From the NCBI GenBank assembly GCA_021442155.1, contig CM038215.1, forward strand, positions 278,988,413-279,052,412: a stretch of 64,000 nt of DNA, read 5' to 3'. Position numbers and translations under genes: made by a program. Under the pieces are notes generated by a model that worked only from the letters and a program-made list of their open reading frames with translations, searched no databases and was not told the DNA's origin. The first letter of the stretch is position 1, and the number at the start of each line of letters is the position of its first letter. This stretch comes from Cymbidium sinense. Taxonomy: Eukaryota > Streptophyta > Magnoliopsida > Asparagales > Orchidaceae. Shown here one piece after another: positions 47,862 through 59,693 of this stretch.

Positions 47862-48950
47862 CTAATTTAAATTCAATTTTCTATAAGAATTTGCTTGTCA
47901 TTGCTCCTACTATTTTTGTGAATGTTGTATACATGATACATAAAATTTTTTGTCATATTTATATATAACATAATCTATAATCATGTTTCACTAATTTATT
48001 AAGAGCATACCTTAGTCGATGCTCGATATCATGTTATACAAATATACATATTGAAAATATTCCGCAATGTGTACTATAATTGCTAAATAAAATATAATGC
48101 ATATAATAAGCTAAAAATGTCATTAAAATGTTATAGTTGACTATTTTAATGATAATTTGCATAAGTAAAGAAAAGTGTTAACATGAGCTTTAAGATTTTA
48201 GAATTCTCAATTTCGACATTAAAGTTGAAACCAATTGCATGGATTGATAGTAGTATAAGATCATCTATCTCTGAACTTGCCATGGATCGAGGACGAACTT
48301 ATGTTTGAAAGTAAAAACTTATGAAAGTATAAATGATATTTCGAAAAAAATGATTTGATATAAGATATAATTTGAATTCATTGAACATATGTTATACATA
48401 TAATTACCACTATTGTACACCATTTACATGCACATCTAACAAATTAATGTTCAACCTATATACTTAACAACATGTTCTTACAACATATTTCACTTTCAAT
48501 CAGATTTCAACATGTTTCAATTATATATGCACATTATTTCTGAAATCTTGTCCTGTGATTATCATAGTTTTACTTGTCTCACTGTGTTTTCACTTATAAT
48601 ATTACATGTTGACATTTTAGGCAAGAATGAGGAAGGTACTACCTAGTTAAGCTTTTTGAATTGCATAGTTTTAAGGTATAAATTGATAATTTTTGAAAAG
48701 ATCAGAAAAGCTTTTCACGTATGAAATTTTATTTGATGTTCATAAGAATTACTTATATTGAAAAGTAAATTTATATACTTCTCAATATATAATTTAAATA
48801 TAATTGGATGTTAAAATGTTCAAAATATAAAAGTTTGTAATGAAGTACAATTGTGATTTCACTTATTTTGAATTAACACTTGTGGAATAAGATAAGGAAA
48901 TCTACATTCAATCATCTCATTCGCTATATCTCACCATATGCATAATGAGG
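47862..48950. other. Unassigned AT-rich spacer between two LTRs
   Basis: No coding or repeat signature found over 1.1 kb. Confidence 0.45.
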
Positions 48951-50811
48951 TGTCACACTTTATGACCCACGCAGTGGTCACCTATAATAAAAGAGATGAC
49001 TGACACGTGATTCACACACGCTCCAACCTGGACACGAAAGCAAAACAAATTTGTATCTAATCAAATCATCACAAATATTTGCAATTCATATACTACTTAA
49101 CTTAATTCATATCACATCGGAAGCATGAAATCTTTAAGTTTGTAATAAATACAAAGAACAAAAGACATTTAATTTACGCACTAAAAGCCTTTAAGCTTCC
49201 CAAAACTATACAATTCAACAAAACAAAATTTCTACCCAAATTGCCGAATTTTCAATCTAGAAGATCATAAGCTAAAGTTTATGAGACAAGAATGCTAAAG
49301 TAAGTTTCAAGACAAAGACAAGAGAAACAATCGGTATGTACATGAAAATTTACAAAACTGTAAACTGTTCGCAAGAATGTAACAATGAATCAACAATAGG
49401 TGCCGTAAAATATAACAATATAATAACAATATAGAATAAGTCAGTTCATACATCAATGTCAAGGAGCAGTAATTTCATTAAATCATTTCATTCGCCTATA
49501 TCAAATCATTTTCTAAATGTCATTTATAATGATGGTTTTGACTTCATAACTATAGAAATATCACCTACTGCCTAAAGTCAGGTGCGCAGGTAACCATACT
49601 CTATACCTAACACACGACACCTTGGACTTAACGACCCAACCTCAAAATGTCGAGTCGTGGATACTAAGATCCCTAATCACGCTCATCTCGTCAACTTTGC
49701 CTATCTCAAGCAGATTCTATAACATACCTTCCTAATAATATTTCTCGATATTTCCTGCTTATCACATTAGCATTTAACATATTTTCAAACATTTCTATAC
49801 GCCTATGAAATCAATGTAACTACTTGGCCAGAATCATCAGAATCATTAATCTACGCAGGTCAAGTACAAACATTTATATCAGATTCAATACAAAATATCT
49901 ACATGTCATTCATACCATTTATAATTAAGAGAAACAAGGCATACATAAGAAGAAGAATTTAATTAGCAATTATGTTCATCTCGTCTAGTGTGTCGGATTT
50001 CGATTCTCCTCGAGACACAACCTATAATGAAATAACTCTTCTAAATACTTCTAATACACGCAACTCATAAAAACTCATAATTACCACCCATCTTACCCGA
50101 AATTGATATCTCCTCATGTTTTCAAAGGAGCATACTCCAAAGTAATCTCCTAACGTCACTATTAATTACCTGCTTCAATCAACAAACTAAAATTAACAAA
50201 CACTGTCAATCCTAAATCCCCATTCAATACTCCTACAACTCACCTAAGCAAGACGATTTGAACTTCCCAATCAGATTTCACGATTTCAACACCAAGAAGC
50301 ATTCAAAGAAAAGGATAAAGAAAGTTAAACTTACAAAAATTCTTTTCCTTATCGTGACGGAATTCAATCCCGGACCGATTCCACGGTCACGGCGATCTTA
50401 ATTTCCTGACGGCGCGGTTCAGGCAGATCGACCTCACTGACGGCAGTTTCGCCAAAGCCGAAAGACCTCACCTGACGGCATGAGAAGGCGCCGACGCGAA
50501 TCTCCGCCACGTGACGCTACGGTCATACACGAGGCAGCTCGTGTCGACCGACGCCGGTGGAAGGAAGCCGCTGCTCGTGTCACGAGCGGCCGTCGGCCGG
50601 GCCGGGGAGGAACGGAGCAAATGGTCGATCCGGGCCGCGGAAGGGAAAGGAGGAGACGACTGCTGGAAGGACGAGGTCACGCTATAAGGAAATGAAATAG
50701 TGAACTGGTCGATCTCCATATCCGAAGGCTTTAATCCACGCTTTATTAAAGTGGGTTTGCTACAAGAATAAAAAAGTGTAAGTAATTAGAAATAATTAAT
50801 TGGATATTACA
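48951..50811 (-). repeat. LTR 2: 3' LTR of the gypsy element
   Basis: Plus-strand ends are TGTCACAC on the left and GGATATTACA on the right, so the TG...CA termini are intact. It shares its whole structure with LTR 3. A CG-rich zone at 50.35-50.70 kb gives short frames on both strands that are not genes. Confidence 0.85.
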
Positions 50812-51200
50812 ATTTCCCCCCTTAAAAAAATTTCGTCCTCGAAATTTCTTCTGAATCATTCAAACAGGAAGGGAAACTTCTGCCTCATCTCTTGTTCAAC
50901 CTCCCAAGTAGCTTTGATTGCATGCTTCCATTTAATTTTAACATAGAAATTTGTCTATTTCATAATCTCTTCACATCAAATTCTAAAATCTTTTCTGCTC
51001 CAATACATAAGTCAAATCTCAGATTTCAAACTTTATATATAATCTTCACTTCATGATCCATTTTCTCAACATTGAAATGTGAAAGACATTGTGAATGTCC
51101 GCCAATTCAATGGGCAAAGCCTGTAGATATATTGTCAATCCTTTCAATGATTTCAAAAGGTCCTATGTAGGGCTCAATTTACCTCCGGACCAAATCTACT
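50812..51200 (-). pseudogene. Chromodomain-like C-terminal part of the polyprotein
   Basis: The minus strand encodes YRLALPIELADIHNVFHIS and MLRKW (about 51055-51125), then ATWEVEQEMRQKFPFLFE (about 50862-50915), then the polypurine tract. This is the usual end of plant chromovirus integrase and chromodomain (a YRLALPP-LS-IH-VFHVSMLRK block and an E-TWE-E-EMR--YP-LF block). At least one frameshift lies between them. Confidence 0.78.
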
Positions 51201-51249
51201 AATTCCTTTCATGTTTGACTTTCAAAATACAAATTCTCCAACTTGAAAT

Positions 51250-51995
51250 TCTACAACTCTGCTTTAAGTCATACTATTTCGCCGACGATCCCGCGCTTTT
51301 CAATCTATCTCTCGATTAATTTTCTCTCAGAATTGATCAACCAACTGACCTATTGTCTTTCTCCCACTTCACCCAACTTAATGGAGTTCTACACTTTCAC
51401 CATATAATGCTTCATACGGAGCCATTCAATACTGATTTATTATTGTAAGAAACTCGATCATAGAATATGATCTTCCTGCCTACCTCCAAAATCTAAAATA
51501 CATAGCCTCAACAAATCTTCTAGACTTGAAATGTTCTTCGATTGTCCATCACCATGGATGAAAAGTTATACTTATGTAACTGCTCCAAGCCTCTCAATTC
51601 TTTCCATAATCGAAGTAATCTACCATCTCGCCGAGACGATCACTTTTGGTACACCATGAAGTCTTACAATTTCTTTAACATATAATCTGACAATTTATCA
51701 ACTGCTCTGTTTACGGGTAAGAAATGAGACTCGACAATCTATCCACAACAACCCATATACTATCATGACCTTGCAGATCTAGAAATCCCATAACAAAATC
51801 CATTGCAATTTCTTCCCACTTCCACTCCCATAGATAATGATCGAATAATCCACGGGTCTTTGATGCTCGCCTTTAACAATCTGACATTTAAAGACATATT
51901 CGCATGTCTTTCTTCATACCCGACCACCAAAATGCTTAAATCTTTATACATTTTGAACTACCTGGATGAATAGTATATCCCGCCTGATGAGCCTC
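51250..51995 (-). pseudogene. Integrase remnant
   Basis: The minus strand shows the zinc-binding segment (EAHQAGYTIHPGSSKMYKDL near 51935-51995, then FWWSGMKKD after a frame change) and the start of the catalytic core (EWKWEEIAMDFVMGF near 51785-51832, then HDSIWVVVDRLS near 51735-51770). The first catalytic Asp lies in MDF. The later catalytic residues are lost in scrambled sequence at 51.3-51.7 kb. Confidence 0.82.
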
Positions 51996-52257
51996 CTGTA
52001 AAATTTCTTGTCTCAACACCGCATCACCATCATAATTGGGAATTCTTCCTGATAATACCCTCTCAGATCTTCACAGAAATTCGACTAATCTGATTTGTTC
52101 AATGACCGATATCCACGATCCGCTTCGCATTTGATCAAATAAATTGATTACACCAAGATAAATGCCCAAGATCACCGAATCTTCTAACTTCTACCGTAGC
52201 TCTAATTCTTTCGATCAACTCGACTTTGAGTAATAATCCAACCGGCATTTCCAATGA

Positions 52258-52445
52258 TTTAGCTTAATGCATCAACCACCACATTAGCTTTGCCTGGACA
52301 ATACTGAATATTTAAATCATAATCTTTAATAAACTCAAGCCATCTTCTTTGTCTTAGATTCAATTCTTTTTGTGTAAAAATATATTTAAGACTCTGATGA
52401 TCAGTAAAAATTTCGCATTTCACCCATATAAAGTAATGCCTCCAA
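52258..52445 (-). pseudogene. RNase H remnant
   Basis: The open minus stretch reads [19 protein letters not shown], then [16 protein letters not shown] and [15 protein letters not shown]. This is the well-known end of plant gypsy RNase H (F-DH-SL-Y, QRRW-E, Y-PGKAN-VADALS). It is one of the least damaged parts of the element. Confidence 0.88.
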
Positions 52446-52679
52446 ATTTTAAGAGCAAAACCACAAATGCTAATTCAATCATGCACGGATAATTTCTTTC
52501 GAGGTTTTAATTGCCTCAAGATGTTAATTACTCTCGCATTAAAACACAACCCGCCTTTAAAGATGCATCACTAAATATTTGAATCCCCCTCTAATAGCTA
52601 AAATAAGTCAAATGCTTTTCAATCAAAACTCGCCACATTCTGTCCATCAAATTTGATCATCCTTTCTCAATAAATTATA

Positions 52680-53330
52680 GATTGCAATACGAGAAAATCT
52701 CGACAAACTTCCCGTAATAACCAAGCCCGTAAAACTGAACTTCAACATTCTTTGGTGACCATTCTAAAATTGCTTTTACTTTTGAGGATCAACAAAACTC
52801 CTTCACTTATAATGCGACCTAAATGCGACGCTATGCATCCAAAATTCACATTTTGAAAATTTGGCATATAATCGATTTTGTCTTAACAATTCTAAAACAA
52901 TCCTCGATGATTTGCATGCTCTTCATCGCTTTAATAAATCAAAATATCATCAATAAAGATGATAACAAATCGGTCCACCAAGGCTTGAAAACACGATTCA
53001 TTAAGTCCATAAAGACCGCAGAGCATTAGTTAAAACCAAATGGCATAACAAGAAATTCATAATGTCCATACCTTCCAAAAGTCGCTTTAAAACAGATCTT
53101 TAACTCTAACGATGATATCCGCATCTCAAATCACTAAAATGGCTCCTCCAATTGATCAAATAAATCATCAATCCTAGTGGATACTTGTTTTGATTGTCAC
53201 TTTATTTAACTGTAATCAACACATAATCGCATGTAATTCATCCTTTTTCTTAACAAATAATACTGCACTCCACGTGAGTTCAATAAATCCTTTGTCTCAA
53301 TAATTCGCAATTGGCACTTCAATTCCTCGC
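52680..53330 (-). pseudogene. Reverse transcriptase remnant
   Basis: On the minus strand, YGHYEFLVMPFG lies at 53035-53073, followed by a one-base frameshift before TNAL. MNRVFKP is near 52990-53010 and the catalytic block VIIFIDDILI at 52938-52967 is intact. The order and spacing are those of Ty3/gypsy RT. At least three frame breaks make it non-coding. Confidence 0.88.
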
Positions 53331-55192
53331 AATTCTTGAGCCATCCTGTAGCGAGATTTATGTATGTAAGTTGTACCATTGTACATCAATCCCAAACTCT
53401 ACTGTTGGTAACCCCTGTAATTCCTCCTAAACACATCGAAATTCAAACAACGGAATATTTTTCACAAACACCTCCTTATTCAACACATCTAATTTTGGCT
53501 AGAAATACAATTTCACCGCTTCTTAAATATTTACTCAACTTCACCGCACTAATCAAAGAAGACACGATTCTTATCACAAGAAAAATAAAATGATTTTTCA
53601 CCGTGCATGCAAAATTTCACTCTCCTCTTCCAAAGATTCAATTGTTGCAAAATATTTGATCAACCAATCCATACAGATAACGCCAAAATGTCCGATTGGT
53701 AAGATAATTAGTTCTCAGGAAAAGTGTTTATCTTGAATGTTAATGTCAACAACACATTTCCTATTTCAGATTCAAACTATCACCGTAAAGCATTACCACA
53801 TTCAATACGTATGAAATAAATAGATCAACCGGTAAACTAAAAGGAATCGAAATGAACGAATCAAATCAAACGTAATCAACCCAAATGATTCAAATTTTAA
53901 GCATATACACCACTTCATTTGATTCCTTCGCTTATGAGTGATAAGAAAAACTCGCTTTTACCTGGGGTTGGTTTTTCGCTCAAGTTTCTCCTTTTTCTTG
54001 AATTGAAGATTTCCAAAAATTGTGTGTTACCCTTCGCTTCCAAAATTTTCTTTGTTGACTCCCCCTTAATCAGATGATTTGTCCTTCTTCTTCTCAACGC
54101 AAGATACGATCACGTCCAACCTCACACATCTATAACATCTCGATCCAAATACATTGACCAAAATGTCTTTTCCACACTTATCACAAATAAGTTTCCAATT
54201 GAATTTGTTTCGCCTATCATCAACTTAAATTTCATAGTAAATCGGCCTTCTTTCAAGCTTTACGCTTTGCTTCCTGAAATCCCACTGCTGTTTAGAAAAT
54301 TCAACTCATTTTCAATTCTTCTACTTTCAACTAACACCGAGAACTCACGATATCAAATGGAGCTAATGCCAACCTTAATTGATCTCCGTCCAGAATCTAT
54401 GACATTTCTCTGCATCGATATAATGGAGTATATCTAGAAAGAGAAGAATTCGCTTCATATCATTATAGTTTTTTGAGTTAGATTGAAAAATTTGTCTGTA
54501 AAGCAAGTCTCATGGAGGAATAAACCAATCTTTGAATACTCTAACAAACTCATCCCATTTGATCTCGAGTAATGGTATCGTTCAAATCTTTCCCGGTTGA
54601 GCCTCGCCACCACCTTTCTCGCTTCCCCTTCTAATACAAAAGTAAGATCTTCTGCTGTGGCAAATCATCCAATTTTTTTCCAATTTTAAGCACCAATCTT
54701 CCGCCACTATAGATCACTGCTCCTCAATGCTGGTGGTTTAAACGCTTGAAATATCCTCAAATGTTGATCCACTTCAACCATACTCGACTGCTGCCGCAGA
54801 TTTTTCCATGATGCTACTTTATCAACAACTGAAATCAACCGAACTACCCCTCAATTCATCGATCTACCTTCACCACTGCTTCTAGTTGTTCACTCCTCGT
54901 TAGAATTATCTTCGCATGCTCGTGGTCTCAGATTTAGTCTGAGGATCAATCTAACCTTTCTCGCATTTCTTCGTGCAAATTAATCAAATTATAAAAGTAT
55001 TTATATGATACATATTTATTAAATATCATACATGCATGAAATTAAGAACATATGATTCCTAACCCAAACTTAATCGCCCTATACTCATTGATCAATTCAA
55101 CACTTATCCCTAAATCCAAATCATGCTTCCATTACTATTGCTCATCATCTCAACCTTGCTCATATCAACCTTATCGCTCGATAATACTTTCT
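53331..55192 (-). pseudogene. Gag and protease region, heavily decayed
   Basis: A gag core signature WDEFVRVFKDWF is seen at about 54535-54570 on the minus strand, and a partial zinc-knuckle-like CDKCGK near 54180. The aspartic protease (DSG type) could not be located with confidence. The primer-binding site remnant is at about 55160-55186. Confidence 0.6.
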
Positions 55193-57101
55193 CGTCACAC
55201 CCTGTGACGACCCCCCTCTTACGGGTAAGTGTAATAAGATGATGACTGACGGACACAGATTCCACCAACACGCTCCAACCTCGTTATCAACGAAAGCAAG
55301 TGAAATTTGCATCTAATCAAATCATCACAAATATTTGCAATTCATATACTACTTAACTTAATTCATATCACATAAGCATGAAATCTTAAGTTGTAAATAA
55401 ATACAGAAAGAACTAAAGACATTTAATTTGTAATGCACTCAAAAAAGCCTTTAAGCTTCCCAAAACTATACAATTCAACAAAAGACTTTCTACCCAAATG
55501 CCTTTTCCGAAATTTTCAATCCAGAAGATCATAAGCTAAAGTTTTAGAGACAAGAATGCTAAAGTACTCAAGATACAAGACAGTAGAAACAATCGTGTAT
55601 GTACATGAAAATTTACAAACGGTAAATCAGCAGAATGTAACAATGTAATCAACAATATGTCAGTGAGAAATATAACAATATAACCGAACAATACGTATAA
55701 GTCAGTCATATCAGATCAATGTCAAGGAGCGAATTTTCATTAAATCATTTCGCCGCTCTATATCAAATCATTTTCTAAATGTCATTTATAATTGATGTTT
55801 TGACTTCATAACATAAGTACCGCCCGTTTAAAAAGTCAGGTGTCGTAACCATACTCTACATACCTAATGACACCGGACAAATTTAACGACCAACCTCAAA
55901 TGTGAGTCGGGATACTAAGATCCCCTAATCACGGCTCATCTCGTCAGAACTTTTGCCTATCTCATAGACCGTAACATAGCCTTCCTATCACAATTTTCCT
56001 AACATTTCCCTGTTTATCACATTATTGCATTTAACATGTTTTCAAACATTTCTATATGCCCAACGAAATCACCAACTACCGCTTATAATCATCAGAATCA
56101 TTAATCTACGAATGCCAAGTAATAAACATTTATATTTGCATTCAATATGACGTAAATATCTACATGTCATTCATACAATTTATAAGTAGAAACAACATGA
56201 ATAAACCGAATTTACATAAAGAATTATGTCTCACCTCGTCTGTCAAGCGGATGTGCTCCTCGATTCCTCCTCGAAGTAAACCTATAATGAAATAACTCTT
56301 CTAAATACTTCTAATACATGCAACTCATAAATGAAACTCATAATTACCACCCATCTTACCTGAAATTGATATCTCCTCATAAGCTTTCGAAACACTGGAG
56401 TACGACTCCAAAGTAATCTCTTAACGTCACTATTAATTACCTGCTTCAATCAACAAACTAAAATTAACAAACACTGTCAATCCTAAATCCTCATTCAATA
56501 ATTCTACAACTCACCTACAGCAAGACGTTTAACTTCCCAATCACGATTTCACGATTTCAACACCAAGCTCTCCGAAAAGAAAAGGATAGGAAAGAAGTTA
56601 AGAACTTACAAAATTCCTGCTTTCATCGCCGTGACCCGAATTCCAATCCGAGCTACCGATTCACCTGAACTCCCTACCGATCTTACCTCACGGACGGTCA
56701 TGGCTTGCCGGCGACAGACCTCAGACGGCTATCGCCGGATCGACCTGACGGCATGGAGGGGGTGCGGCCGACGCTGGAATCCGCCATGCGACGCACGGTC
56801 ATACACGGAGGCAGCTCGGCCGGCCGACGCCGGGGAAGGAAGCGGTTCTGCGCTCGGTCACGAACGGCCGCCGGTCGGGCCGGTGGAACGGAGCGAAAAT
56901 CCGCCGAGCCGCTGCGGAAGGGAAAGGAGGAGACACTCGCAATGGAAGGACCGAGGTCAGGGCTATGGAAAATGAAATAGTGAACGGTCGATTCCCATAC
57001 GCTGCCGGGATTTAATCCCGCCACGATGCTTAGTAAAGTGGGTTTGCTACAGTAACAACAAAAGTGTTAGGCAATTAGGAAATAATTAATTGGATATTAT
57101 A
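55193..57101 (-). repeat. LTR 3: 5' LTR of the gypsy element
   Basis: Begins CGTCACACCC (first T changed to C) and ends GGATATTATA on the plus strand. It differs from LTR 2 by many one- to three-base insertions and deletions, densest in the CG-rich zone 56.63-57.02 kb. Open frames there (56631-56975 plus, 56698-57024 minus) are compositional. Confidence 0.85.
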
Positions 57102-59035
57102 GGAGGGGTGGGGGGCATGCCAACAATCATGTCTAAAGTCTTAATCCATGATCAAGAAGATTATAAAATGGTTAGGTTATCAAGGTGCTCTTGAGTTATC
57201 CTTTCACTGAGTAATTGGGTTTGCAGTTTTCCTTGGAAAGAAGAGTTATTCTAACCACCATTTTATCACATAATCCTTTGAGCTTGGTGTAGAACATGAT
57301 AATGACTTTCCAGAAGTACTCGCAAAGCCATTTGTAAAGGTTGGATATATATATATATATATACGGCTATCTCAAACAAAGATGAAGATCCATTTTTTAC
57401 AAGCATTTTGCTATCTAGCTATACACCTTGGTTGTTCCCCCAAAAGAAAGATCCATACCATGCAATGCTCTATTGGCGATTAGCCATATTTTTCATCTCT
57501 TTGGATCTTATAGTCCTCACTAGAATGTACGAGATTCTCAAAACAATAACAAAAATTGCACCATTTAACATATAAGATTTAGGTCTACCATAGCATTACA
57601 TTTATATCTAGACTTATATACATGTATAAGAAGCATTTGGTTGTCTGATATCCACCATAATTCTTGAATAATGATTATCCTTTTTTTTATACAATATATA
57701 ATTATCAAGAGTATCATCTACTTTGGAGCTAAAGTGTACACACCTTTTCTTCTTTGCTCTGCATCCTATTACATATCAATTTTCCTGATACATCAAATGG
57801 ATGTAGGCTCCTTGACAAATAATATAATGGAGCTTAATTTAATTGACGTCAATCATCAAGATAGATACACTTTTCTTTATAAAGGGTGATCATTATGGCT
57901 GTCAAATACAACTTTAATTGCACGATAATTTATGGCTCGTACATATATTGTTGCTAAGATGTGGTTCAGCTCTTGCAAATCAGCACTGAGTCTAAGTTTT
58001 GATTTACTATGTCAAATAGTTGTACAAGAGTTAGTTATACTCGATTATCTTAGGTGTGATTGTCTTTCACGCCTTTTATAAAGCATGGTGCTAAAAAAAT
58101 ATGAATACCTAGTGAGGTTCTTGTGAGTCCCTCGAGGGTTAAACCTCGAGAAGATGACATGTTTAACTGATTTAAGCTGTTGTTAGGGAGGTGCCAAAAA
58201 ATATTATTAATTGAACAGTTGAAGTCTCTTGTTATTTAGACTGAGATTTTATTATCTGATATTTGTATGTGTCCAAAGATTTGAAGGGAAGATGTTGATT
58301 TGGTGCATGATGAATTCAAGAGGAGCACGGAAGCCATGAGATAGCATCACCATAGGTCAGCTAATACTACAGTTGATATTGAGAATCTTTCTTCCAAAAT
58401 AAAAATAAAAAATCTTTGGGCATAAATCAAGGATTCCTTAAAGCTTGACATCCTGTAGGATAAACCTTCAAGTGGAGCATAACAGATGAGATTAAGTGAT
58501 CAAGAAAGAACAGAATCTTTATCAAAATCTGCCACTGAACCATGTTGGATGTTAAGGCTACATTAATTCTAATTGTGGAGGAACTAAAAGCTATTTAAGT
58601 TGAACATCAAATTCTTGTTGGAGTAAAAAAACAGCTCCAAGACTTACAACCTTGTCTAATGCATCTTAAAATTTGTGCTTTCCTTTTTTACATATATGCA
58701 ATTGTCTCTCTTCTTCTTTTATTATTGTACCCTTACATTGATGTTGTAATTTATTTGAAGAACTTGTCAAAATTGAATAGATAATATTGAGCATTTAACA
58801 TCAAATTTGCAATTATTTTGGCTTCACATAAGTCAGATGACTGACATTATATTTAAAAAAAATTGAACTTTATATTTAAAGATCCGACATGTACTTCTAA
58901 CTTGCTAATCATTCTTCAAATTCTTGGAGAATAATATGTCATTCTTGTAGGCACTATTCTTTGAATTCAAAGCACTACATGAACAAATCAAAATCTTAAC
59001 CTTAGTACTCTTAAAATTTGCACAATAAACTTCTT
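57102..59035. other. Unassigned sequence
   Basis: A G-run (aggaggggtggggggc, 57101-57116) directly follows LTR 3. A short (TA)n lies at 57345-57362. No domain, splice-consistent exon chain or repeat end was found. Confidence 0.45.
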
Positions 59036-59693
59036 GATCCTTCATTTCTAGGGGTAAGGGGCGTACATAAAATATTTTCAGCTCTTCTATATTTGAACCT
59101 CACACAAAGTAATTTCTTTAAAGTGTTGAGAAGGGATAGGCATAACCATGAATGAATCTTCTAATGTTGATAGGTTAATCATCCTCTCAGACACATATTG
59201 AACCTACTTGCATGAGTAAATTCAAAATCGTAGTCTGACTCAAAATAACCTACCCTATTCTTCCCTTTAGCTGAAGACTTGCACATTCCCTTGGGTTGCC
59301 TCTTCTTATGTATTGCTTCCCAAAGGTGAAATGTCAGTCGCTTTAAAATGAGTCGGTGCTATTTCTATCTTACTCTTTGCTTCATCTCATTCTCTTCTTT
59401 AAGCTGTGTTATGGTTTTGAAGTTGATGCAATAACTTCAGAGAGTTGTGGAGGCTTGATTGGAATGAAATATTTGGCATTCTTCTAAATTTGCACTTTAA
59501 AGACCACAAAAGGTTATTTGTTGCCGAGAATTCTAAATTCTACTCCATCCCTTGAATATATCATGCATAGATGCATAGTGGGTGAGACCATTCTATAGTC
59601 ATAAAGCAATGACCAAAGAAAACTATGAACAAAATGTCAGGATCATGATAACAAGAAATTCAACTTTTGTAAATAGCTTTCCAAATCAAAGGG
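59036..59693 (-). pseudogene. Second Tat-like gypsy remnant (protease-RT linker), cut by LTR 4
   Basis: The minus strand reads MVSPTMHLCMIY, SRDGVEFRILGNK, PFVVFKVQ and NAKYFIPIKPPQLSEV between about 59400 and 59600, with in-frame stops, then a charged stretch (KKRQPKGMCKSSAKGKNR) and ESDYDFEFTHASRFN at 59.2-59.3 kb. The first part parallels 1375-1545. Sequence that should lie upstream (gag side) is missing because LTR 4 starts at 59694. Confidence 0.55.

Larger units (their letters stand above)
48951..57101 (-). mobile_element. Near-complete but decayed Ty3/gypsy element, probably of the chromovirus type
   Basis: LTR 2 (48951-50811) and LTR 3 (55193-57101) flank 4.38 kb holding minus-strand remnants in the order gag, RT, RNase H, integrase and chromodomain-like tail, the Ty3/gypsy order. 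Next to LTR 2 lies the polypurine tract (complement of atttcccccctt, 50812-50823). Next to LTR 3 the minus strand reads GTATTATCGAGC, a decayed form of the usual TGGTATCAGAGC primer site. Flanking 5-mers are tgagg and ggagg, a possible target duplication with one mismatch. The C-terminal wording (ATWEVEQEMRQKFPFLF) suggests the Tekay/Del branch. All domains carry frameshifts and stops. Confidence 0.85.

Noticed and set aside
50468..50719. Open frames on both strands in LTR 2 (and 56631-57024, 59735-60217 in LTRs 3 and 4)
   Set aside because: They lie in the CG-rich zone of the LTR, shift frame between copies and have no domain.
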